A stretch of 27,359 bases of DNA from CAZSXU01 sp964610505 (lineage in GTDB: Bacteria; Arandabacterota; Arandabacteria; JAGLYR01), in the NCBI GenBank assembly GCA_964610505.1, contig CAZSXU010000039.1, positions 1 to 27,359 of the forward strand, written 5' to 3'. Numbering within the stretch: the first letter of the stretch is position 1; the number at the start of each line of letters is the position of its first letter. A model generated the notes under the pieces. It was given only the letters and a program-made list of their open reading frames with translations. It had not been told where the DNA came from and did not search any database. Shown here piece by piece: positions 17,684 through 26,600 of this stretch. The position numbers were made by a program, and so were the translations under genes.

Positions 17684-18940
17684 CTACCGGTACCTCTCCT
17701 TGATGCCGCCCCACGTCTCGAGTTCGCTCGCGCTCGGACCCGAGCAGCTCAGATACGGCGTCTCCTCGGAGTGCGGACCGCCGATGGTCATCCCGTGCTC
17801 GCCGAGGACCGGACTCTCCTCGAAGTCGGGCGGCGGACCCGTGACGAAGTTGTGTGGATCCGCCGGATAGGTGTAGGCCGAGGGGCTGTAGGAAAGCGTC
17901 ACCGGCCACCAGGGCATAAGATCATACGTATTGAGCCGGGCGTACGCGAAACAGAAAGTCCCCTGCCAGGGGATGTCTGGCTCAATCGTCTCGCCCAGTA
18001 CCTGCATGCATCCGTCTCCGAAAGGATCGCCACTGACCATCGAGGATGCCGGGCAGTACTCGACGAGAGGCAGAGGCGGTGCCCCACCGCCCGTCGGGAA
18101 CCCTTCGACGCGGTACTCGACCGCGGTCATTCCGCTGAAGCCGTAGGCCAGAAAAGCCACGGTGCAGAATCCGGCTCCGACGATTTCCGCCGGGAGAACA
18201 TCGTTGTCAATATCCTCGCAGCTGTACGGACAGACGTCCTCGCACCCCAGATACGCATCCGACACGATGACATGCATCGCCAGATGAGCATCCGGATTGG
18301 CGCCCACCTGCTCGGTGGGATCGAACCCGAATTCTCCGTCCAACCACAGCGTTCCGGTGAGCGGCGTCGTATCGAAGGGGTATCCTGAAGGCGGAGCATC
18401 GGGGTTGAAGGTGATGGGCGTGGTTCCGATCAAGTATCCGGGAAGATCCGGACACTCCCCGTCAACGATCTCATACTCGTCCTGATAGGGTCTCGGATCG
18501 GCCAGCCACTGAGCCAGATCCATCATGTAGTACAGCTCGGGGAATTCGGTCGTCGAATCGCTGATGGTCGGGAGCATGGCGTCGATCGCGTTCGTCTCGA
18601 TGTAGTTCGCCAGAGGCTCCAGGGCCCACTCGCCAAGGTCGTCGTCGTACTGCGGTACGGCCACCTTCTTCCACACGATGTTGGCCAGACACCAGCCGGA
18701 GTAGCCTCGAACAATGATATCGTTGCACCACGAAGGTGCCCACCCGCTGTACGTGCGGCAGGCCACGGCCGTCCCGCTGCAGATGGGATCCCCGATCGCC
18801 TGGCAATCCACGGTGCCCCAGACCTTGAAATTGTGGTCCGTGTGGGTTGCATGGAGCTTCCACCGGGCCGCCTGCGCTTCCGGACCGATCAGTGCAACGC
18901 TCAAACATACGAGGGCAAGAATAGTCACAACGCGAATCAT
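17684..18940 (-). CDS. Cys-rich secreted protein of unknown function with a WGGIK tail
   Basis: This encodes 418 aa. The start at 18940 has AGGGAGG upstream and a clear signal peptide (MIRVVTILALVCLSVALIGPEAQA, cleavage before ARW). The mature protein carries about 14 Cys, many spaced along the chain (for example GCEDVCPYSCEDIDND), suggesting disulfides in an oxidising compartment, and many aromatic and Pro residues. No family or catalytic motif is recognised. It ends LETWGGIKERYR, matching the tail pattern of the otherwise unrelated CBM-like protein at 2377-3450. It is convergent with the exporter operon and separated from it by a hairpin, so probably functionally separate. Confidence 0.8.
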   Translation of the reverse strand: MIRVVTILALVCLSVALIGPEAQAARWKLHATHTDHNFKVWGTVDCQAIGDPICSGTAVACRTYSGWAPSWCNDIIVRGYSGWCLANIVWKKVAVPQYDDDLGEWALEPLANYIETNAIDAMLPTISDSTTEFPELYYMMDLAQWLADPRPYQDEYEIVDGECPDLPGYLIGTTPITFNPDAPPSGYPFDTTPLTGTLWLDGEFGFDPTEQVGANPDAHLAMHVIVSDAYLGCEDVCPYSCEDIDNDVLPAEIVGAGFCTVAFLAYGFSGMTAVEYRVEGFPTGGGAPPLPLVEYCPASSMVSGDPFGDGCMQVLGETIEPDIPWQGTFCFAYARLNTYDLMPWWPVTLSYSPSAYTYPADPHNFVTGPPPDFEESPVLGEHGMTIGGPHSEETPYLSCSGPSASELETWGGIKERYR

Positions 18941-19426
18941 CGTTGCCTCCCTTTCGTGAGAGCCTGAATCGGGACTCGCCTCAAAAGATACTGCCTTACT
19001 ATCGGCTAAACCTTACCACAGACCGAAGTCAGAATCAACGGCATAAACCAGGGATTTCGCTCGCGGCCGCACAAAACCAAAACTTGCGCCATGTGAGGGG
19101 AGATACGGCATGCCTGAATTGGACGCGGGCGTGCCCGACCGATGATCACTCTTCTCACATATTGATCAACGCATTACATCCGTTTTCTCCTTTGGTTTCT
19201 GAAGACCGAGCATTCCAGCCTCACATAGGGTCTGCTCAGTTTCGTCCCAACCAGTTTTTCGCCACGGACTTGCGGAACCGCCGGATTTGTGGCATAATTA
19301 TGTTAGCGGAATAGATGTTGAGGCGCAGGACCCGGTTCCGGGTCCGTGCGAATCTCTCATGGTCAAAGACTGCGGCGGACCCCTGTACCGACCGACCCCA
19401 GTGCGAGATAGAATTGGAGGGCCGGA
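18941..19426. other. intergenic region between divergent secreted-protein genes
   Basis: About 490 bp, more A/T-rich than its surroundings. Short open frames here lack ribosome sites and codon bias. A candidate promoter is at 19270-19298. I see no convincing promoter for the minus-strand gene and no recognisable RNA gene. Confidence 0.6.
19270..19298 (+). promoter_or_regulatory. candidate promoter of the tandem giant-protein operon
   Basis: TTGCGG (19270-19275) and CATAAT (19293-19298) are 17 bp apart. The -35 is weak, but the -10 box is the same CATAAT seen at 3774 and 12014. It would leave a leader of about 120 bases. Confidence 0.45.
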
Positions 19427-22400
19427 ATGCCACGAGCCAGGAGATCCTACCGCAGAGTTTTCACCGGCTTCACTCTGCTCTTCCTTGCGGCCCTGATCCC
19501 GCAGGCCGGCCCTGCCGATCCGGAGTGGCTTGCGGGATATGAGGACGGAAGCAGGTCCTTTCGTCAGGTGGAGATCTCCGCGGATCGGATCGTCTACTAT
19601 CATATCAGACAGATCGGCAATGCCACGGTCGAGAAGGACTTCATCGTCTACGTGTTTGACGGCCGGACCGGAACCCTCGTGGACACGTATTCCCACTGGC
19701 GTCAGGATCTTCCCGAGACGTTGCCCGAGGATCTGATCGACCGAGAAGACGCCCGGGCATGCGTCGAAGGAGATGTCCGGTCGGCCCGGCTGTATCTGAT
19801 CGATCCGGAATCGGATGTTTTCCCGATCGAGCCGCCGCCCGAGAATCCCTGTTGGGTCGTCAAGAGTCTCCACTGCGGGAACTTGATCCTCACGGTGGTC
19901 GATGCGGTTTCCGGCGAGCTCCTGGGTTACGGGATTCCTCCTCCCTACACCGCGTTTTCCATGTCCGGCCCCATCGGCATCACTCCCATGTGCGGAGGCG
20001 GATGGCTTAACCTCTACCAGAGCGCTCAGGCCTGTCTCGACAGTATGGGATACTTCACCGAGGCCCTGCTGCTGCCCACCTATGAGGAGGTCCAGAGCCA
20101 CGTTCGCTCGTTCACCACCTCGATGTTCTATGAGATCGCTCACGGGGGCAGTTTCGGCTTCACCGCCGGGTGCACGGGCCCGGCGACGGGATGGGACGTT
20201 ACGCCCGCTCTCATCCACGAGTGGATCGCCGACTACCCCAAGATGCCTTTCACGTTTCTGCTGAGCTGCGGGGGCATGTGCGACACCAGCGACGGCACAC
20301 TCTCCTACGAATTCAGAAAAGGTTCGGCCGAGAGCACCGTGACCGTGGGCGCTTGCCACATGGACGCCGACTATTGTGACGACTGCTGGACCCATGCTGT
20401 GGACTGGCAGGAAGCCCTGTTCGGTGCTCTCTGGGCGGGACATCCTTCAGGAAGCGCGTTTAACCGAGCGAATGCGCACTTTCCGATGTGCGCCGAGTAC
20501 GAATGTTTTCGGTTCGCGGGCGATCCGGACTTCCTCCTTGTCCCGCCGGTCTCAAGAACGGGTCGGAGGATCACCGTCGATCCGTACGGCACCGGAGACG
20601 TTCCGACTCTCCAGGCCGCCGTGGACGCGGCATCCAACGGCGACCTGATCGAGCTGGCGGATGGCTCATATTCCGGACCCGGCAACCGCGACGTCGTTGT
20701 GACGGGCAAGGCCGTCCTCCTCTTCTCCGCCAGTGGAAACCCGGAACAATGCACGATCGATTGTGAGAACCAGGGCCGCGCCTTTCACTTCGAATCGTGT
20801 CCCGAACATACTTCGGTCCTGAACGGAATGACTCTTGCCAACGGGTGGGCCACCGGCTCACCGCCCGGCGACTCGGGCGGAGCGTTGTTGTGCCAGGGTT
20901 CATCCCTACTCATCAGCCACTGCCGGATCACGGGGAGCCAGGCCGACGGCCCGGGTGGAGGCCTCTCTGCGGATTCCGCGTCCGTAGAGATCCGCGATTC
21001 CGTGGTCGACGACAACACGGCCCTTGGTTCCGGGGGCGGCGCTTTCTTCGCGCATTCAACCGTCACGATCTCGAACGGCACCTTTGAGGGCAACACGGCC
21101 TCCGGTTCCGGAGGCGGCATGGCTCTCGACGGCGGGACGGCAAGTCTATCGGAGAGCGCCGTTCTGGACAACGCGTCGCTTGACGAAGGCGGAGGCCTGC
21201 TTCTGACCGGCGGGGTCTCGGCAGCGATCACCGCGTGCACGGTCGCCGGAAACGAGGCCCAGGGCAACGGGGGCGGTTTCTGGGGCTGCCCGGCAATCCT
21301 CGACGAATGTCTAGTCCACGGCAACCGGAGCGAGGCCCACGGAGGCGCGCTGCATATTGAGTCCGTCTCAGGTTCGCAGCTCGCGATCGAGCAGTCCACG
21401 TTGTCGGACAACTACGCCCTCCTCTCGGGCGGCGGACTCTCGGTCGATGGTCCCGACACGCTCGCCTTCGATCACGTCATCGTGTGGGGAAACCGCGCAG
21501 GCGCCGAAGGGGACGAGATCTGCGTGCTCGGCGGATCGCCCCTGTTGGAAATCAACTTCTCCGACGTAGACTCCACCGGGATCTCGGGCGCTTTCGACTG
21601 GTTGTGGTACAACATCTGCGAGCCCCCGGGATTCTGCGACCCGCGCGATGCATCCGCCGCGCCGACCTGCGAGGGCGACTACCGACTCAAAGACGCGTCT
21701 CCGTGTACCCACGGGCACTCGGCCGTCGGCCTCATGGGGGCGCGGGACGTGGGTTGCACGCCCGGCGTGTTCGTGGTGCGCCCCGACGGGAGCGGAGATT
21801 TCCTCACGATTCAAGACGCCGTGGACGGCGTGCCCGACTACGACATCATCGAGCTCGTCAACGGAACCTACACGGGACCCGGAAACCGCGACGTCGATCT
21901 CCGGGGAAGGGCTCTCACGGTCCGATCCCAGAGCGGAAGCCCTGATTCGTGCATCCTCGATTGCGAAGGCACCGGTCGCGCCTTTGTCTGCAACACGGGC
22001 GAAACCGAGAGCACGCTCATTCAGAACCTCACCCTCACCGGCGGCCACGCCGAGCGGGGCGGCGCCCTCCTGTGCGCCTCGTCGTCGCCTACGATGATCG
22101 GCTGCGTGCTTCATCATAACTCCGCGGACTCGTCGGGAGGCGGGATCTGTGCGATTGCCGGATCCCCCGTGATCGAGCGATGCACGCTGGTTGAAAACTC
22201 CGCACCTGCGGGAGCGGCCATCCACTGTGACGCTTCCTCCCCCACGCTGGACAAGACGATTCTCGTCTTCAACGGTCCGGGCGAGGCGATGTCCTGCATT
22301 TCCGATGCGGATCCCGTCCTCGGCTGCTGCGATGTGTACGGCAACACATCGGGCGACTGGATCGGGTGCATTGCCGACCAGAGCGGCGTCGACGGCAATT

Positions 22401-23611
22401 TCTCGGCCGATCCTCGCTTCTACGACTCGTTGCTTTTCGACTACCATCTGCATCTGGATTCGCCCTGTCTCGATGCTCCCGGTTGCGGGCTGGTGGGAGC
22501 GCTGGGGCGGGGATTCTCGGGCAATCGGGCATGGCTCGTGCCTGCCGAGGTCCCTACGATCCAGGCCGGGATGGACTCGGCCTGGGCCGGAGACACCGTC
22601 CTCGTCGCACCCGGTGCCTACGCCGAATACGACATCCTGATCACTCCCGGAACCGTACTCAGGAGCGAAACCGGAAACGCAACCGATGTCGTCATCGACG
22701 CCGCGGGTCAGGGCCGAATCCTGACCTGCACCAACGCCGACACTACCACCCACGTTCAGGGAATCACCTTCACCGGAGGGCTGGTGGGCGGGATCACCTG
22801 GCCCGCCAACGCCGGCGGAGCCCTCTACTGCGAAAACGCCGCTCTCTCCATCACCGACTGCGTCTTCGACGGCAATGCCGCCGTCTACGGCGGAGCCATC
22901 GCATGCAGAGCGTGCACCCTTCGAATCGCCGACTGTTCGTTCGTCCACAATTCGGCATCCGATCGCGCGGCCGCCATTTACATCTACTACTACACGGATC
23001 TGGATCTGGATCACAGTCTGATCGCGCTTAGCTCGCAGGGGGAAGCCATCTACTGCAACTACTCGCCCAGCATCGCGATCGCCTGTTGTGATCTTTACGG
23101 CAACGCCGGGGGGGACTGGACCGGCGGCATCGCCGACCAGGAGGGCGTCAACGGCAACTTCTCGGCCGATCCGCTCTTTTGTGATCCGGACGGCGGGAAC
23201 TATCATCTGCACGAGGACTCCCCCTGTGCTCCGAGCCAGGCCCCGTCCGGCTGCGACCTCGTCGGCGCGCTGGGCGTCGACTGCGCCGCCACGGCGGTCG
23301 CCGAGTCGGACCACCGAATCCCGCCCACTCTCACGCTCTACCCAGCCGTCCCCAACCCGTTCAACCCGGTGGCGGAAATCACCTACGGCATCCCGCAGTC
23401 CGACGCACCCCGGCGGGTCGTCATCAATGTCTACGACGCCCGCGGACGAAGAGTCATCACGCTCGTCGATGCCACCCGCCCACCCGGCGTCTATCGTGTG
23501 AGCTGGAACGGCACCGATCACAAGGGCAATCCCGCCGCAAGCGGCGTCTATTTCTACCGAATCACCTGGAACCGAGAAACCCGAACCCAGAGAATGGTCC
23601 TCCTCAAGTAG
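19427..23611 (+). CDS. giant secreted protein: putative clan CD (C25-like) cysteine peptidase plus beta-helix and NPFNP tail
   Basis: This encodes 1394 aa, with GGAGG six bases before the ATG. A signal peptide ends near residue 30 (GPA-DPE). Residues 30-190 look like a PepSY-like prodomain with two VxDxxTGxL-type motifs. Residues 200-372 carry the order expected of a caspase/gingipain fold: strand then AHGGS (H239), strand then FLLSCGGMC (C281), a block ending VTVGACHMD, and FAGDPDF (GDP at 365-367), the landmark that closes C25 peptidase domains. Residues 382-1290 hold three beta-helix sections, each opening with a TIQAA(V/M)D-type strand (382, 782, 1034). The end is a FlgD/T9SS-like domain with VPNPFNPV, YDARGRRV and final MVLLK. 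The peptidase assignment is inference from motif order; a degenerate enzyme is possible. The next giant gene starts 21 bp downstream. Confidence 0.85.
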   Translation: MPRARRSYRRVFTGFTLLFLAALIPQAGPADPEWLAGYEDGSRSFRQVEISADRIVYYHIRQIGNATVEKDFIVYVFDGRTGTLVDTYSHWRQDLPETLPEDLIDREDARACVEGDVRSARLYLIDPESDVFPIEPPPENPCWVVKSLHCGNLILTVVDAVSGELLGYGIPPPYTAFSMSGPIGITPMCGGGWLNLYQSAQACLDSMGYFTEALLLPTYEEVQSHVRSFTTSMFYEIAHGGSFGFTAGCTGPATGWDVTPALIHEWIADYPKMPFTFLLSCGGMCDTSDGTLSYEFRKGSAESTVTVGACHMDADYCDDCWTHAVDWQEALFGALWAGHPSGSAFNRANAHFPMCAEYECFRFAGDPDFLLVPPVSRTGRRITVDPYGTGDVPTLQAAVDAASNGDLIELADGSYSGPGNRDVVVTGKAVLLFSASGNPEQCTIDCENQGRAFHFESCPEHTSVLNGMTLANGWATGSPPGDSGGALLCQGSSLLISHCRITGSQADGPGGGLSADSASVEIRDSVVDDNTALGSGGGAFFAHSTVTISNGTFEGNTASGSGGGMALDGGTASLSESAVLDNASLDEGGGLLLTGGVSAAITACTVAGNEAQGNGGGFWGCPAILDECLVHGNRSEAHGGALHIESVSGSQLAIEQSTLSDNYALLSGGGLSVDGPDTLAFDHVIVWGNRAGAEGDEICVLGGSPLLEINFSDVDSTGISGAFDWLWYNICEPPGFCDPRDASAAPTCEGDYRLKDASPCTHGHSAVGLMGARDVGCTPGVFVVRPDGSGDFLTIQDAVDGVPDYDIIELVNGTYTGPGNRDVDLRGRALTVRSQSGSPDSCILDCEGTGRAFVCNTGETESTLIQNLTLTGGHAERGGALLCASSSPTMIGCVLHHNSADSSGGGICAIAGSPVIERCTLVENSAPAGAAIHCDASSPTLDKTILVFNGPGEAMSCISDADPVLGCCDVYGNTSGDWIGCIADQSGVDGNFSADPRFYDSLLFDYHLHLDSPCLDAPGCGLVGALGRGFSGNRAWLVPAEVPTIQAGMDSAWAGDTVLVAPGAYAEYDILITPGTVLRSETGNATDVVIDAAGQGRILTCTNADTTTHVQGITFTGGLVGGITWPANAGGALYCENAALSITDCVFDGNAAVYGGAIACRACTLRIADCSFVHNSASDRAAAIYIYYYTDLDLDHSLIALSSQGEAIYCNYSPSIAIACCDLYGNAGGDWTGGIADQEGVNGNFSADPLFCDPDGGNYHLHEDSPCAPSQAPSGCDLVGALGVDCAATAVAESDHRIPPTLTLYPAVPNPFNPVAEITYGIPQSDAPRRVVINVYDARGRRVITLVDATRPPGVYRVSWNGTDHKGNPAASGVYFYRITWNRETRTQRMVLLK
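22460..22784 (+). repeat. 325-bp near-identical segment, copy 1 (partner 26651-26975)
   Basis: This segment matches 26651-26975 at an offset of exactly 4191 bp, with 4 mismatches by eye (22501 G/A, 22555 T/C, 22747 C/A, 22774 C/G). It spans the junction from the second to the third beta-helix section of this gene and the same junction in the next gene. Confidence 0.9.
23081..23168 (+). repeat. second high-identity patch, copy 1 (partner 27272-27359)
   Basis: This matches 27272-27359 at the same 4191-bp offset with about four mismatches. The window ends inside the partner copy, so the match may extend further. The roughly 300 bp between this patch and the first (22785-23080) are clearly diverged but keep the same length. 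Confidence 0.85.
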
Positions 23612-23632
23612 GACTTTGCCGGACGAACACGC

Positions 23633-26600
23633 ATGCGCCAGAGAATCCTTTCAACCCTGATCCTCATACTTCTCGCGAGCCTCGCACCGGCCGCCCGCGC
23701 GCACCTGGCCGACCCTGATGAAATGGATCGCGCGTGCCGGCATTGGCTGGACTATATCGTGGAGCAAACGGGGTCGTGGGCGGGGAGCTCATATCCGACG
23801 ATTCGGGCCGTCGATGAATTGCACGAGGGCCGCCTTCATCTGGCTCGCGTGTACCATATCGATCCCGAGGGCTTCGTCGTCGTTCCCGTCCTGAAGGAGC
23901 TCTCGCCCGTCAAGACGTACTCCGAGTTCTACGATTTCGACCTCGACCGCGCCGACGGGTTGCCGCGACTCGTTCGAGACGATCTCCGGCATCGGCTAAC
24001 GAGGTACCTGGACACCTATGGAAGCCTCGACGGTCATCCGTCCCCGACGCGTGAGCCCGGGCCCGGCGGCGCGAGCCGGCCATGGGATCGACTTGCGGCG
24101 GGGCTCCCGCAAGCTCCCCTGACCCAGGCGGGCCCACTCCTCACGACGGCTTGGGGGCTCTTCGATCCCTACAATCTTCTCTGCCCGATGGGCGACGGTG
24201 GGCGCTGCCAGGTGGGCTGCGTGGCCGTGGCGATGTCCCAGGTCATGAACTACTACGAGTGGCCGACGACCGGGGTCGGGAGCCACACCTATTACTGGGA
24301 CGGCGACCAGTCCTGCGAGTACAACACCGACGGGGAATGGCTCCAGGCATACTTCTTCGACCCCTATGATTGGGCGAACATGCCGGACGATTGTGCGGGC
24401 GGATGCACGCCGATCCAAGAGTCCGCCCTGAAGGAGCTGTGTTTCGAGGTCGGCGTTTCCCTGGACATGGACTACGGACGATGCGGCTCCGCAACGTCAA
24501 TCCTGCGGGCGGTCGAGGCGCTGCCATTCTACTTCCGGTATGAGCCGGACATCGTGTACGAATCACACGCGAACCGTACGGAAGAAGAATGGTTCGAGAT
24601 CATCAAGTCCGAGATCAACGTACATCGCCCGATGATGTACGTCCTCGAAACGCACGCCGTCGTGTGCGACGGCTGGCAAGAGGCCGACAGCCTTCGGATG
24701 TTCCACATGAACTGGGGCTGCGGGGGGATCATGAACGCCTGGTACGCGCTCGACAGCTTGCCCGGGTCCACCGAGCCATCCTGGGAACGGCTCATCCGAA
24801 GGATCATCCCCGGCAACCGGAACGTGGTTGTTCGCGCCGACGGGTCCGGCGACTACCCGACGATTCAGGCCGCCATCGATTCGGTTCCCGCCGGCTTCAT
24901 CATCGAGCTGGAAGATGGGACCTTCACCGGTCCCGGCAACCGGGATCTGGACTTCGGCGGCAAGAACTTGATTGTCCGATCTCTCGCCGGGGATCCCGAG
25001 AACTGCATCATCGACTGCGAGGGTCAAGGACGAGGGTTGCTCCTCCACTCGGGCGAGAACGAGACATCCTGGATTCGGGGGATCACGATCACGGGGGGAT
25101 ACGCGCCGGCTTCTTCCTTCTCCGGGCGGGGCGGTGCCGTCTATTGTCGAGGGGTCCAACCGTTCATTGAGCACTGCCGCATGATCGCAAACCACGCCGA
25201 CGGCAACGGGGGGGCACTGTGTATGGATTCGTCCTCGGTCACACTGGCCGACTGCGTGATGAGCGGCAACACGTCCGGCGGGTTGGGCGGGGGCATGTAC
25301 GTCACCGGACCTCCCGTCCCCTCGATCGACAGCTGCCGGGTGGACGGCAACTCGGCCGAGCTGGCCGGTGGCGGGATGGCATGCGAGACCGCGGAACTGC
25401 TCCGAATCCGCCGGTCGGCATTCGCGGGGAATTCGACGAATTCGGGCGGCGGCGGGATCTACTGCGGCTCTCGGGTTCACCTGCAGGACTGCGCCGTTCA
25501 CGGTAATCGGAGTTCGGGTTGCGGTGGAGGCATTCTGTACGAATCCGAGTCCGGTTTCCAGCCGAGCATCAAGAGCTGCACGATCGCCGGCAACTTTGCC
25601 GAGACGACCGGGGGCGGCCTGCAATTTGAAGGCGACGCCTACCCCATGATCGAGGAGACCGTTCTGTGGGGCAACGGATCCACAGTGTCGGGAGACGAGC
25701 TCTACCTCGTGGGCGATCCGGACGTTCTCTTCGGAGACTGTGACGTGGATTCCACCGGAATCGCGGGATCCGGATCCATTGACTGGGGTTGGTGGAATAT
25801 CCACGTTCCTCCCGGGTTTTGTGATCCGGAGGACTGCCTGAGTGCACCCACGGCGGCGGGCGACTATCGGTTGAAGAGTACGGCTCCCTGCGCTCCCGCA
25901 CATGCTCCGATGGGAGTGCTGGTGGGAGCCCTCGAGGTCGGCTGTGCTCCCGATATTTACGCCGTCCGTGCAGACGGCGCGGGCGAGTATCCGACCATCC
26001 AAGCGGCCGTCGACGCCGCAGGATTCTACGACCTCGTCGAGCTGGCCGGCGGCACCTACACGGGGGAGGGGAATCGAGACGTTGACCTCCACGGCAAGCC
26101 GCTCACCGTCTCCTCAACGTGCGGGAGCCCGGACTCGTGTGTGATGGATTGTGAGGGCCTGGGACGATCGTTTCACTTTCATTCGGGCGAGTTTCGGTCC
26201 GCGATTCTCGAGAACCTGACGATGACGGGGGGCCGGGCGTCCTTCGGCGGCGCGATTTTCTGCGAGCATTCCTCCCCCACGATCCGCGGGTGCGTCTTTC
26301 CCGCCAACGCGGCGGATACGGCCGGCGGCGCCATCTCCTGCGCCGAGGGGTCCGAACCCTTGATCGAGAAATGCACCCTGGTAGCCAACTCGGCCCCTTC
26401 GGGCGGGGCCGTCCACTCCGGAGCATCGTTCCCGGCCTTCGATCGTTCCATCCTCGCTCTGAGCACCGAGGGCGAGGCGGTCGGTTGCGACGACGGGGGA
26501 CAAGTGACCCTCGCCTGCTGCGACCTCTACGGCAATGCCGGAGGGGATTGGGTGGACTGTGTGGCGGACTCCGGTGCCGTCGGCGGCAACTTCTCGGCTG

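Noticed and set aside
18943..19314. Small plus-strand open frame in the intergenic region
   Set aside because: It begins inside the ribosome site of the divergent gene, lacks its own ribosome site, and shows no coding bias.
20569..23300. CRISPR-like or tandem DNA repeats in the beta-helix coding regions
   Set aside because: The regularity is at protein level (GGG and NxA turns) with variable DNA. There are no equal repeats with unique spacers.
21368..23521. 717-codon minus-strand open frame opposite the beta-helix gene
   Set aside because: It has no ribosome site or recognisable domains, and a similar frame appears opposite the paralogous region at 26114-27220, as expected for a shadow of repeats.
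24563..26092. Minus-strand open frame of 509 codons
   Set aside because: It is antisense to the C10 peptidase and its helix, with no domain signature and no ribosome site.
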